A stretch of DNA of 28,785 nt from JAHEFT01 sp964443145 (GCA_964443145.1 CAYUBS010000022.1:1-28785); one strand, 5' to 3'; shown: positions 8,696 through 16,758, numbered from the stretch's first letter. The notes: a model not told the origin generated them from the sequence alone. Numbers and translations are program-made.

Positions 8696-8724
8696 TTGCA
8701 AACAGGCGCATCCCTCAGTAAACT
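8696..8724 (+). promoter_or_regulatory. Possible sigma-70 promoter for rpmE2
   Basis: TTGCAA (8696-8701), a 17-nt spacer and TAAACT (8719-8724) match four of six consensus positions at each element and sit about 45 nt before the L31 start, just after the hemW stop. No Zur-like palindrome is visible, although type B L31 genes are often under Zur control in other bacteria. Confidence 0.4.
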
Positions 8725-8770
8725 GGCCGGTCTTTCGCGTAAGCGTTTATCTGAATTAATAGGAATTGTC

Positions 8771-9013
8771 ATGAAAGCCGGCATTCACCCCAAATATAAA
8801 GAAGTGGTGTTCCAGGACATCTCATCAGATTTTGCGATCCTGACCCGCTCAACGATCGAAACCAAAGAAACCATCAAATGGGAAGACGGTAATGAGTACC
8901 CATTGGTGAAAGTTGAAGTTTCCAGCGCCTCGCACCCGTTTTACACAGGCAAGCACAAGGTGTTGGATTCAGGCGGCCGAGTCGATCGTTTCAAGAAACG
9001 TTACGGCAAATAA
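8771..9013 (+). CDS. rpmE2: 50S ribosomal protein L31 type B
   Basis: L31 bridges the ribosomal subunits. This 80-aa product is the type B (YkgM-like) form: it begins MKAGIHPKYKEVVFQD, contains HPFYTGKHKVLDSGGRVDRFKKRYGK at the C-terminus, and has no cysteine at all, so it lacks the zinc-binding CxxC of type A L31. Type B forms substitute for the zinc-containing paralogue under zinc limitation in several bacteria; in others they are the only L31. The ATG at 8771 has AGGAA 5 nt upstream; an upstream in-frame start at 8696 would add 25 unrelated residues and is rejected. The gene stands alone with its own terminator. Confidence 0.95.
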   Translation: MKAGIHPKYKEVVFQDISSDFAILTRSTIETKETIKWEDGNEYPLVKVEVSSASHPFYTGKHKVLDSGGRVDRFKKRYGK

Positions 9014-9032
9014 CACAGCCTGACTGCTTTAG

Positions 9033-9066
9033 AAAAGCCCCGCCGGTAAAACGGTGGGGCTTTTTT
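9033..9066 (+). terminator. Rho-independent terminator after rpmE2
   Basis: A 10-bp stem, AGCCCCGCCG (9036-9045) with CGGTGGGGCT (9052-9061) and one G-U pair, closes a GTAAAA loop and runs into six Ts; AAA before the stem makes it partly bidirectional. Confidence 0.93.
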
Positions 9067-9104
9067 ATGCGCGCATGAAAGAGGGCGTAATTATTATCTT
9101 CAAC

Positions 9105-9130
9105 ATATTGAATATTAACAAATTCAATAT
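9105..9130. repeat. AT-rich inverted repeat upstream of gltA
   Basis: ATATTGAAT (9105-9113) and ATTCAATAT (9122-9130) form a perfect 9-bp inverted repeat with an 8-nt spacer, centre to centre 17 bp. It lies just upstream of the proposed gltA -10 element, at about -62 to -37 from the likely start of transcription, a position typical for an activator site. ATTCAATAT recurs twice before pilM (13751 and 13855). Confidence 0.5.
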
Positions 9131-9151
9131 TGGCCGGGATTTGATTAACTA

Positions 9152-9160
9152 TGCTATATT
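9152..9160 (+). promoter_or_regulatory. Extended -10 promoter element for gltA
   Basis: TGCTATATT reads as an extended -10 (TGn followed by TATATT). No good -35 hexamer lies at the right distance, which fits an extended -10 or an activator-dependent promoter. Transcription would start near 9167, leaving a leader of about 29 nt. Confidence 0.5.
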
Positions 9161-9195
9161 CATGAGTTCAGATTAGTTTTACGCAGGAGAATTCA

Positions 9196-10488
9196 GTGTC
9201 CGATAAAAAAGTGTTTGTAACCGATAATTCAACCGGAAAACAAGTGGACTTGCCGGTCATCGCCGGGACCGAAGGGGAGCCAACCCTCGACATCAAATCG
9301 CTTCCTTCACAACTGGGTTACTTCACTTACGATCCGGGGTTTAGCGCCACAGCAGCCTGCACCAGTAAGATCACTTTTATCGACGGTGATAAGGGGATTT
9401 TGCGCTACCGTGGCTACCCGATCGAGCAGCTCGCAGAGCGCAGCACGTTTGTCGAGGTGGCCTACCTGTTGCTGAACGGGAATCTGCCGACTGAAAACAA
9501 TCTGAATCAATTTCGCGACGAATTGACCTACCACACGATGGTGCATGAGCAGCTCAACCAGTTCATCTCCGGTTTTCATTACGATGCTCACCCGATGGCC
9601 ATGATGGCCGGTGTCGTGGGGTCGCTGGCGGCGTTTTACCACAACAGGCTGGATATGGAGAACCCGGAGCACCGCATGTTGTCGGCCAAACGCATGATCG
9701 CCAAGATGCCCACAATTGCCGCGGCCTGTTACCGTCATCACATGGGTTGGCCCATTGCCTATCCACAAAATTCTCTGCGTTTTTGCGAACGCTTCCTGAA
9801 TATGATGTTCTCGGTTCCGAGTGAAGATTATGAAGTCAGTGAGGTGGCGGCCAAGGCGCTGGATCTACTTTTCATCCTGCATGCGGATCATGAGCAGAAC
9901 GCCAGTACGTCCACGGTGCGTCTGGTGGGGTCAACCGGGGCAAACCCATATGCATGCGTAGCGGCAGGTATATCGGCCCTGTGGGGTCCTGCACATGGTG
10001 GTGCAAATGAGGCGGTCCTGGCAATGCTGAGCGATATTGGCGACATCTCACAGGTGCCAAAATTCATCAAGCGCGCCAAGGACAAATCCGACCCATTCAG
10101 ATTGATGGGCTTCGGGCACCGTGTTTACAAACACTACGATCCTCGCGCGACTATTATTCGTGCAGCTTGCTATGAAGTACTGGATGAGCTCGGTCAAGAC
10201 GATCCGATGATGGATTTGGCGATGGAGCTTGAGCGCATTGCACTCGAGGACGACTATTTCGTTGAGAAGAAACTCTACCCGAACGTCGATTTCTATTCCG
10301 GTATTATCTACAAGGCATTGGGTATTCCGGTGAGCATGTATACCGTGATGTTCGCCATCGCGCGAACCGTGGGCTGGGTATCGCAGTGGCTCGAGCAATG
10401 CGAGACGCCGACCAAGATCGGCCGGCCACGACAGGTTTATGCCGGTGAAACAGAACGCAGATACCGGGCGCTGCACCGGCGCGGCTAA
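9196..10488 (+). CDS. gltA: Citrate synthase (type II)
   Basis: GltA condenses acetyl-CoA with oxaloacetate at the entry of the TCA cycle. The 430-aa product is 3 residues longer than the E. coli hexameric, NADH-sensitive enzyme, and its catalytic residues fall at exactly the shifted positions: His267 in GPAHGGANEA, His308 in GFGHRVYKHYDPR and Asp365 in PNVDFYSG. The HADHEQNAST segment begins at His229. The N-terminal beta-rich domain typical of type II enzymes is present. The GTG start has AGGAGA 5 nt upstream. The gene is monocistronic by context, following a terminator and facing a convergent gene. Confidence 0.98.
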   Translation: MSDKKVFVTDNSTGKQVDLPVIAGTEGEPTLDIKSLPSQLGYFTYDPGFSATAACTSKITFIDGDKGILRYRGYPIEQLAERSTFVEVAYLLLNGNLPTENNLNQFRDELTYHTMVHEQLNQFISGFHYDAHPMAMMAGVVGSLAAFYHNRLDMENPEHRMLSAKRMIAKMPTIAAACYRHHMGWPIAYPQNSLRFCERFLNMMFSVPSEDYEVSEVAAKALDLLFILHADHEQNASTSTVRLVGSTGANPYACVAAGISALWGPAHGGANEAVLAMLSDIGDISQVPKFIKRAKDKSDPFRLMGFGHRVYKHYDPRATIIRAACYEVLDELGQDDPMMDLAMELERIALEDDYFVEKKLYPNVDFYSGIIYKALGIPVSMYTVMFAIARTVGWVSQWLEQCETPTKIGRPRQVYAGETERRYRALHRRG

Positions 10489-10510
10489 CCAGGTTCAACG
10501 GGGCTGGTTA
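10486..10510. terminator. Weak hairpin at the gltA 3' end
   Basis: TAACCAG (10486-10492, starting at the gltA stop codon) pairs perfectly with CTGGTTA (10504-10510). There is no T-run on either side, so it is at best a weak or factor-dependent end between two convergent genes. Confidence 0.3.
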
Positions 10511-10515
10511 ATTGC

Positions 10516-11169
10516 TTACCATGCCGTCACTGAGGCAGGAGTTTCCGTCGACAGGCCTTCGGCTTCGGCCAGACTGGCTCTGCGTTGAGGCTTTCCATCG
10601 ATCGGGCTGGGTGGTGATTGCCGCAAGTGTACCGGTTCGAAAATTGTCAGTTCGATAGTGAAGCTGTCCTGTTCGAAAATCACCAGTGGCACAGTGCGGT
10701 GCTTACCGTCCAACCAGCGGATCTGACGTTGTTCTTCGCTGAATGGTTTACCGTTTTCCAGAAAATGCAAAATCACTGATTCAGTGGAATCGGCAAAAAT
10801 ATGCAGGCCGGCCCTTGAGTGCTCGCTGGCCGTGCCATCAAGCACCGCCCCGACCAGCCTGGGTGTGAATTTTTCCAGCCAGTGCATGGCTGTCACCGCT
10901 GCCCGGCGTAAGCTCGCCAGGTTGTCCGTGTGGGTAGATCCCCCGTAAAGCTCCAGGTAAGTGCGCAGCGCGTCTTTTACCTCCAGGTTGCTCGGCAGGG
11001 CCAGTCTGTCACTGACTCCCCGCCGCTCAGCAGCCTTCTTTTTTGCGGCATGATAATTCTGCTGCCCCTCGGTGGCGATGATCCGCGCCGCCTCAGCAGC
11101 GATGTCCAGCCGTACGTGCTGCAGTCGGTGGTCAGTAGATTTCGTACGGGTCTTCTTCGAGCGGGACAT
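10516..11169 (-). CDS. Conserved hypothetical protein with nucleotidyltransferase-like motif
   Basis: A 217-aa cytosolic protein with no signal peptide or membrane segment. The basic N-terminus leads into a helical block (DIAAEAARIIATEGQQNYHA, then AKKKAAERRG) of a kind I recall in unnamed proteobacterial proteins. Residues 104-124 (RLVGAVLDGTASEHSRAGLHI) resemble the GSxxxGTAxxxSDxxLH region of nucleotidyltransferase folds, and a later strand carries Glu173 (TIELTIF), but the Asp residues expected after the Ser are Arg119 and Gly121, so the site looks degenerate. The C-terminus has RQSPPSPIDGKPQRRASLAE. The start at 11169 is chosen for a GGGAG ribosome site and overlaps the end of mrcA by 38 nt; longer in-frame starts run deep inside mrcA and are unlikely. 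Function is unknown. Coupling to mrcA suggests co-expression only. Confidence 0.75.
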   Translation of the reverse strand: MSRSKKTRTKSTDHRLQHVRLDIAAEAARIIATEGQQNYHAAKKKAAERRGVSDRLALPSNLEVKDALRTYLELYGGSTHTDNLASLRRAAVTAMHWLEKFTPRLVGAVLDGTASEHSRAGLHIFADSTESVILHFLENGKPFSEEQRQIRWLDGKHRTVPLVIFEQDSFTIELTIFEPVHLRQSPPSPIDGKPQRRASLAEAEGLSTETPASVTAW

Positions 11170-13627
11170 CCTGGTTGTCTCCCTGTTCTTCCTCTTGCAT
11201 GGGTGGCAGTCTGCCTGCCTGGAATATTTCCATGATGGCGTCTTCGTTACCAAGCCGGGCCAGCATTCCACTCTCAGGGTCGATCCTGGCCTGCGACAGT
11301 CCTTCCGGCATGGGGGGTTGCTGGTCTTCCAGGCCTTCAAGTGCCACGGCCATGTATTCCATCCATACCGGAAGTGCTGCCCGCCCACCCAGTTCACGCC
11401 GTCCCAATGGCTCGTGGTTGTCAAATCCCACCCAGACCGAAGTCACCAGGTGATTGTTATATCCAGAAAACCATGCGTCACGTTGCTCGTTGGTCGTGCC
11501 GGTTTTTCCGCCGAGATCGCGGCGGCCCAGTTGCATAGCCCGGACACCGGTGCCGCGGCGAACAACATCCATCATCATGGATCGTACAAGATAGGCGTTC
11601 TGTGGCGAGATCGTTTGTGGGGCAAGGCTTTCTTCAGGCGTCATACGGATGGCTTTTCTCACCGGTCCTCCATTGGCCAGATCCGGATCCACCGGGTCGG
11701 TCGCAATTTCCAGGGGCCTGAATGCGGGCTCAGTCTTCTCTACCAGATCTTCTTTCTCATCCGGCGCGGTAGATTCCTCCAGGCAATCATCACAGATCAG
11801 CGCGGGCAGGGTCTCATAAGCAACCCGCCCCTGAGCGTCTGTGATGAGGCGAATGTACTGGGGCGTTATGAGGTGGCCGCCATTGGCGAACACAGCGTAG
11901 CCCCGGGCCATGGATAGCGGTGACAGCGAGGCGCTGCCAAGCGCCATCGACAGATTCGCCGGCATCTCACTGCGCTCAAAACCGAAATTCTCAGCGTACC
12001 CGCGGGCGTATTCGATACCGATATTGCGCAGTAAACGGATCGAAACCAGGTTGCGCGAGTTAACCATCGCCTCACGCAGACGTGTGGGGCCGTAGAATTT
12101 CTCGCTGAAGTTCTGTGGCTTCCAGGTGCGTTCCAGTTCGGAGTCCTCAAAAACAATGGGCGCGTCGTTTACCAGGCTGGCTACGGTAAACCCCTTTTCC
12201 AACGCTGCGGAGTAAATAAAAGGCTTGAAGCTCGAGCCCGGTTGTCGGCGGCCCTGGGTGACCCGGTTGAATTTGCTTCGGGCGAAATCGTAGCCTCCAA
12301 CCAGTGCCTTGATGTCTCCACTGCGCGGGTCGATTGAAACCAGTGCGGATTCCACTTCAGGCAACTGTCCCAATTTCCAGTTTCCGTCGTCGTGCAGCCG
12401 AGCCCGGATGATATCGCCCGGGACCATGATGTCCTCCACCGCTTTGGGTGCGCGGCCCTTACGGTCACGACCAATGAACGGCGCGGCCCATTTCATGTCA
12501 TCCAGTGCCAGCCCAACCGTTTGTCCATTGCGCAGGAAGACCAGTGCCAGCTCACCCTCCGCTTCAATTACCAGGCCGGGTTCAAGGCCTGAGACAGGGC
12601 GGTGCGGTGAAAGGATTTCGGCCCAGTCTGTGGTGGTTGTTTGTTCTGCCATGTCGACGTGGGCTTCCGGGCCGCGGAAGCCATGGCGCTGGTCATATTC
12701 CTCCAGTCCGTTTGATACCGCCAGGTTAGCGGCCGTTTGCAGCCTGCTGTTGATGGTCGTTTTGACCACGTAACCCCCGGTGTAAGCCCTTGATCCGAGT
12801 AACGCCAGAGATTTGACCCGGACCATTTCAGCGACGTAGGGGGCTGAAATTTCCGCGATGGCGCCATGGTAGTAAGCCCTGTCGGGTTCGGCCTGCGCCG
12901 CTTTGGACGCAGCAGAGTCGATGTACCCGAGATCAAGCATGCGGTTGAGAATGTAGTTACGCCGCTCAATCGCTCTTTCCGGTGATGTGATCGGGTTGAC
13001 CCTGGATGGCGCCTTTGGCAGGGCGGCGATCATGGCGCACTGGGCCAGGGAAAGCTGATTGGTGGATTTGCCGTAATAGACTTCTGCGGCTGCACCCACA
13101 CCATAAGCCCTGTACCCGAGAAATATCTTGTTGAGGTACAGCTCAAGGATTTCGTCTTTATCCAGCTCCCGCTCGATCTTCAGCGCAAGGAAGGCTTCCT
13201 TTATTTTGCGCGTCCAGGTTTTCTCGGCTGTCAGGAAGAAGTTTCTGGCCAGTTGCTGCGTGATGGTACTGCCGCCAATGGATTTCTCACCGGTGGTTGC
13301 CAATGACCAGACCGCCCGCGTGATGCCCTGGTAGTCAATTCCGGGGTGCTCATAGAAGCGGGCGTCTTCACCGGCCAGGAATGCCTGCTTGAGATATGCG
13401 GGTATTTCTTCGACCGTGACCGGAATACGGCGTTTCTCACCAAAGATACCGATCAGCTTGCCATCTTCACTAAACACCCGAAGCGGCACCTGGAGTTGCA
13501 CATCACGCAAGGTCTCGACATCCGGCAGATCCGGTTCGAGCACCAGGTAGGTGATTCCAACAGTTGCAATTCCCGCTATAAAAGAAACCAACATAAAAAC
13601 GATAAACCAACGGATCAGTTTCTTCAC
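11132..13627 (-). CDS. mrcA: Penicillin-binding protein 1A (bifunctional transglycosylase/transpeptidase)
   Basis: A class A PBP that polymerises lipid II into glycan strands and cross-links them in the periplasm. The 831-aa product (E. coli 850) has one N-terminal membrane anchor (about 7-30), then a GT51 domain with catalytic Glu87 in LAGEDARFYEHPGIDY and GGSTITQQLARNFFL, an inserted OB-like region around 330-430, and a transpeptidase domain with the nucleophile Ser465 in PGSSFKPF, the SRN motif in VNSRNLVSIRLL and KTGT at Lys708 (GGKTGTTNEQRDAWFSGY). The GTG start has AGGA upstream. mrcA diverging from pilMNOPQ is the standard arrangement in many pilus-bearing gammaproteobacteria. Confidence 0.97.
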   Translation of the reverse strand: MKKLIRWFIVFMLVSFIAGIATVGITYLVLEPDLPDVETLRDVQLQVPLRVFSEDGKLIGIFGEKRRIPVTVEEIPAYLKQAFLAGEDARFYEHPGIDYQGITRAVWSLATTGEKSIGGSTITQQLARNFFLTAEKTWTRKIKEAFLALKIERELDKDEILELYLNKIFLGYRAYGVGAAAEVYYGKSTNQLSLAQCAMIAALPKAPSRVNPITSPERAIERRNYILNRMLDLGYIDSAASKAAQAEPDRAYYHGAIAEISAPYVAEMVRVKSLALLGSRAYTGGYVVKTTINSRLQTAANLAVSNGLEEYDQRHGFRGPEAHVDMAEQTTTTDWAEILSPHRPVSGLEPGLVIEAEGELALVFLRNGQTVGLALDDMKWAAPFIGRDRKGRAPKAVEDIMVPGDIIRARLHDDGNWKLGQLPEVESALVSIDPRSGDIKALVGGYDFARSKFNRVTQGRRQPGSSFKPFIYSAALEKGFTVASLVNDAPIVFEDSELERTWKPQNFSEKFYGPTRLREAMVNSRNLVSIRLLRNIGIEYARGYAENFGFERSEMPANLSMALGSASLSPLSMARGYAVFANGGHLITPQYIRLITDAQGRVAYETLPALICDDCLEESTAPDEKEDLVEKTEPAFRPLEIATDPVDPDLANGGPVRKAIRMTPEESLAPQTISPQNAYLVRSMMMDVVRRGTGVRAMQLGRRDLGGKTGTTNEQRDAWFSGYNNHLVTSVWVGFDNHEPLGRRELGGRAALPVWMEYMAVALEGLEDQQPPMPEGLSQARIDPESGMLARLGNEDAIMEIFQAGRLPPMQEEEQGDNQDVPLEEDPYEIY

Positions 13628-13899
13628 TAGTTATTCCTGTTGTGATAATTTCCGGGACTCGGAACAAATTATTTCAGAAGGTGTAAGATTACGATATTAA
13701 GCGGCAAGCATGGAAGCGGCCTGCAGAAAAAAAGTGTTTATAAACACACGATTCAATATCTTCCCTTCCCTTGCCAGACCTGATTATAAAGCCAAATCGG
13801 AGCGTTTCTGGCGACAAAAACATAAAAATAATTCGAAATCGGCATTGAGAAACCATTCAATATCTGTTAAAAACTAGATCAGGAAGTGTCAATAACCCA
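13628..13899. other. AT-rich divergent control region between mrcA and pilM
   Basis: 272 bp without a gene. It must hold the promoters for mrcA (minus) and pilMNOPQ (plus). It contains an 11-bp direct repeat, ATTCAATATCT, at 13751-13761 and 13855-13865. I find no convincing mrcA promoter by eye and no hairpin with a T-run. Confidence 0.6.
13845..13873 (+). promoter_or_regulatory. Possible promoter for pilMNOPQ
   Basis: TTGAGA (13845-13850), a 17-nt spacer and TAAAAA (13868-13873) form a plausible sigma-70 promoter about 27 nt before the proposed pilM start. The second copy of ATTCAATATCT (13855-13865) lies in its spacer, so a protein bound there would block or modulate RNA polymerase. Confidence 0.35.
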
Positions 13900-14985
13900 T
13901 TGTCGAACAAAGGATTGAGGGCAATATTGAAAATATTCGGCACCAAATTACCACCCTTAATGGGCTTGGATATCGGGTCTTCAAGCATCCGCTTGTTGCA
14001 GCTTTCCCGACATGGCAACTCATATCGGATTGATCATTTCGCGATCGAGTCATTACCACCTGGCGTGATCGTTGAAAAATCAGTTCAGGATATTGAGGCC
14101 ATATCAGAGGCGATTCAGTCAGCAGTTAGGAATTCGGGTTCGAATTCCAAGTACTGCGCTGTTGCTGTCTCGGGGTCAGCTGTATTCACGAAGACAATTA
14201 GCCTCCCTTCAAACCTGGCAGAAGCGGACATAGAGAGTCAGGTTCAGATTGAGGCCAATCAGTACATCCCATACCCGCTGGATGAGATCAGCCTGGATTT
14301 CGAGGTTCTCGGATCTTCAGCCAGGAACGCGGATATGGTGGATATACTGCTTGCAGCCAGCAAGAACGAGAATGTCGAAAGCCGGCAGGATGCTCTGGAG
14401 TCTCTGGGTCTTAAAACCCGGGTTGTAGACGTCGAGTCATTCGCCATGGCCAACGCGTTCGAGTTGATCCGGGAGCGCGAAGGCATCAGGAGTACCGAAA
14501 CTGTCGGTATTTTTGACATCGGCTTCGACCTCTCCAGTTTGCTGATCCTGAGGAATGGACGGGTTGTTTATACCCGTGACCATCCCTTCGGCGGCAATCA
14601 GCTGGTTGAAGAGATCATGCGGCGTTATGACATGACGGCCGAGCAAGCAGGCTTCTTCATGCGTGGAGAGCCCGGTCCAGAGAATTTCGAAGATGAAGTT
14701 CTTGAGCCGTTCATGCTCAATGTCGTGCACCAGATCAGCCGCGCACTGCAGTTTTACAGCTCAAGTGCTGAATTTTCCAACATCAGGACGATTTTCCTGT
14801 CCGGCAGCATGGCTTCGATAAAAGGCCTTGCCGAAGTGGTTGAACAGGAACTGGGAATCAAGACAGCCGTGGCCGATCCGGTCAGCGGGCTGGAAATTGC
14901 CCCGTCCGTAGCGGTCGCTGCGCTGAACAGGAATGCACCCAACCTGATGATTGCAATGGGTCTCGCACTGAGGGGATTTGACTGA
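13900..14985 (+). CDS. pilM: Type IV pilus assembly protein PilM
   Basis: PilM is an actin-like cytoplasmic ATP-binding protein that binds the N-terminus of PilN and links the pilus alignment complex to the inner-membrane motor. The 361-aa product has the phosphate-binding segment GLDIGSSSIRLLQLSR (about 22-37), EANQYIPYPLDEISLDFEVL, VDVESFAMANAFEL, the second phosphate motif GIFDIGFDLSSLLIL, and FLSGSMASIKGLAE. No ATG is available at the right place. TTG at 13900 follows AGGAAG at 13 nt; TTG at 13915 or 13927 would also give a family-like length. The stop overlaps the pilN ATG by one base (TGATG). Confidence 0.95.
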   Translation: MSNKGLRAILKIFGTKLPPLMGLDIGSSSIRLLQLSRHGNSYRIDHFAIESLPPGVIVEKSVQDIEAISEAIQSAVRNSGSNSKYCAVAVSGSAVFTKTISLPSNLAEADIESQVQIEANQYIPYPLDEISLDFEVLGSSARNADMVDILLAASKNENVESRQDALESLGLKTRVVDVESFAMANAFELIREREGIRSTETVGIFDIGFDLSSLLILRNGRVVYTRDHPFGGNQLVEEIMRRYDMTAEQAGFFMRGEPGPENFEDEVLEPFMLNVVHQISRALQFYSSSAEFSNIRTIFLSGSMASIKGLAEVVEQELGIKTAVADPVSGLEIAPSVAVAALNRNAPNLMIAMGLALRGFD

Positions 14986-15578
14986 TGGCTAGAATCAATC
15001 TCCTACCATGGCGTGAAGAAGAGCGCAGGGATCGCCAGCGCCAATTCATGTATTCACTGATGGGTACGTTGGTGCTCGGAGCTATCCTGGTTTTGCTGGT
15101 TGGTCTGTTTTTCGATCAACGCATTAGTCAGCAGGAGGCCCGGAATCAACACATCCAGTCCGAGATTAGTCGGCTGGAACAGCGGATTGCCCGTATTCGG
15201 GATCTTGAGAACACGCGCAACCGCCTCCTGTCACGTAAACAGATCATTGAATCGCTGCAAGCCAGCCGCTCTTTAACGGTTGAGTTGCTGGACAAGCTGG
15301 CCAAGACCATTCCGGTGGGTATTACGCTTACCAATGTTCGGCAGCAGGGTAAAAATCTGACCCTTCTGGGTACCAGCCAGTCCAATGCCAGAGTTTCTGC
15401 GTACCTGCAGAGCCTGGACGAGATGGATCTCTTTGTCAGACCTGAACTGCAGTACGTGCGGGCGGCAACCAAGCCGGCCAGCCGGATTGAAACTTACGAG
15501 TTTGCAATCACTGTCAGGCTTGACAATACCAATGGCGAATCAGAAGAAATCGACGTTGAGTCGGTGGGGGCAGGCTGA
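14985..15578 (+). CDS. pilN: Type IV pilus inner-membrane protein PilN
   Basis: PilN is a bitopic inner-membrane protein of the pilus alignment complex. The 197-aa product begins with the PilM-binding signature ARINLLPWREEERRDRQRQF, followed by one membrane segment (about 25-43, LMGTLVLGAILVLLVGLFF), a coiled coil rich in Gln, Glu and Arg (about 50-90), and a periplasmic ferredoxin-like domain (LDKLAKTIPVGITLTNV, LLGTSQSNARVSAYLQSL). It overlaps pilM and pilO by one base each, so translation is coupled. Confidence 0.96.
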   Translation: MARINLLPWREEERRDRQRQFMYSLMGTLVLGAILVLLVGLFFDQRISQQEARNQHIQSEISRLEQRIARIRDLENTRNRLLSRKQIIESLQASRSLTVELLDKLAKTIPVGITLTNVRQQGKNLTLLGTSQSNARVSAYLQSLDEMDLFVRPELQYVRAATKPASRIETYEFAITVRLDNTNGESEEIDVESVGAG

Positions 15579-16216
15579 TGCTCAACGAATTACGAGATCT
15601 TGATTTCAATGACATTGGCAGTGCACCGACTTCGGTCCGCTATGTCATCCTGGGGTTCCTTCTGGTCGTTATTCTGGCCATCGGCTACTTTCTACTGGTC
15701 AAGGCAAAAACTGAACAGCTGGAATTGGTTCAGGGCCTTGAGAACCAGTTACGGGTTGATTTTGAAGCCAAGCAGGCCAAGGCTGCAAACCTCGAATCTT
15801 ACGAGGCGCAACTGGCAGAGATGCAGGAACTGCTGGAAACCATGTTCCGACAATTGCCCAGCAAGACTGAAATGGACAAGCTGTTGGTGGACGTTTCCCA
15901 GACAGCCCTGGGTGCCGGAATCGATGTGCAGTTATTCCAGCCCAATGCCGAGGCTTATCACGACTTTTATGCAGAGCGCCCGATTTCCGTAAGGATGCTG
16001 GGTGACTATCACCAATTTGGCGAGTTCGTCAGCGGTGTAGCCTCTCTGCCAAGAGTCGTAATCCTGACCATGCATGATATTGCATTGCGCAGAGCCAACG
16101 AACGAGACGTGGGTGGTGCTGCAGACGGCCGTCTGATACTTGAGGGCACCGTCAAAACGTATCGCTACATTGACGAAGAAGAGGCTGCAGAACGGGCCGA
16201 GGCGAGTACGCCATGA
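15578..16216 (+). CDS. pilO: Type IV pilus inner-membrane protein PilO
   Basis: PilO pairs with PilN as a periplasmic heterodimer in the pilus alignment complex. The 212-aa product has a short cytoplasmic N-terminus (MLNELRDLDFNDIGSAP), one membrane segment (about 22-41, VRYVILGFLLVVILAIGYFL), a coiled coil (about 45-90, with QLAEMQELLETMFRQLPSKT) and a periplasmic domain containing ISVRMLGDYHQFGEFVSGVA. It starts on the pilN stop (TGATG), and its stop overlaps the pilP start by 4 nt (ATGA). Confidence 0.96.
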   Translation: MLNELRDLDFNDIGSAPTSVRYVILGFLLVVILAIGYFLLVKAKTEQLELVQGLENQLRVDFEAKQAKAANLESYEAQLAEMQELLETMFRQLPSKTEMDKLLVDVSQTALGAGIDVQLFQPNAEAYHDFYAERPISVRMLGDYHQFGEFVSGVASLPRVVILTMHDIALRRANERDVGGAADGRLILEGTVKTYRYIDEEEAAERAEASTP

Positions 16217-16758
16217 TTAGACTAAACACAATCAAGAATGTGAGTGTGGTGGTACTGGTCGTAGCTGCAACGATGTTGACAGCCTGTTCCGGAAGGCAGG
16301 ACGATCTCAACCGGTATATCTCAGAAGTAAAATCGAGACCGGCGACACCGATTCCTCCGATTCCTCCGGTGCGGACCTACACACCATACCAATACGAAGG
16401 CCTGACCGGGCGTGATCCATTCCGCCAGTCAACCAGTGAAGGCAATGACCAGGTCGTTGCAACCGGGCCGTCCTCAGGGCCAAGGCCAGACTTGCAACGT
16501 CCCAGGGAATACCTTGAGAGGTTCGAACTCGACACACTGTTGATGGTTGGCACCTTTGCGAAGGAGTCATCTGAGTGGGCTCTGGTCCGGGATCCGGATG
16601 GCGTAATCCACCGGGTAGCGGTCGGAAATTATATTGGCAAGAATCACGGCAAAATAAGCGACGTTTCACCAGACGAGGTGCAATTGAGTGAGTTTATTTC
16701 CGACGGTACCGGCGGCTGGCTGGTTAGAGAAGCATCAGTCGCCCTGGGTGGAAGCTAG
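16213..16758 (+). CDS. pilP: Type IV pilus lipoprotein PilP
   Basis: PilP is an inner-membrane lipoprotein that connects PilN/PilO to the secretin PilQ. The 181-aa product has a lipoprotein signal with the lipobox LTAC (Cys25), a proline-rich linker (PATPIPPIPPVRTY, about 44-57), the YEGLTGRDPFR motif, and a C-terminal beta domain with LERFELDTLLMVGTFAKE and GNYIGKNHGKISDVSPDEVQL. Both halves are characteristic of PilP. Confidence 0.95.
   Translation: MIRLNTIKNVSVVVLVVAATMLTACSGRQDDLNRYISEVKSRPATPIPPIPPVRTYTPYQYEGLTGRDPFRQSTSEGNDQVVATGPSSGPRPDLQRPREYLERFELDTLLMVGTFAKESSEWALVRDPDGVIHRVAVGNYIGKNHGKISDVSPDEVQLSEFISDGTGGWLVREASVALGGS

Noticed and set aside
8696..8770. Longer N-terminus for L31
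   Set aside because: The extra 25 residues do not match any L31, and the internal ATG at 8771 has AGGAA and the exact family start MKAGIHP.
11170..11424. Longer start for the hypothetical gene after mrcA
   Set aside because: It would run 255 nt deeper into the conserved end of mrcA, and its sequence there is Trp/Arg-rich shadow translation.
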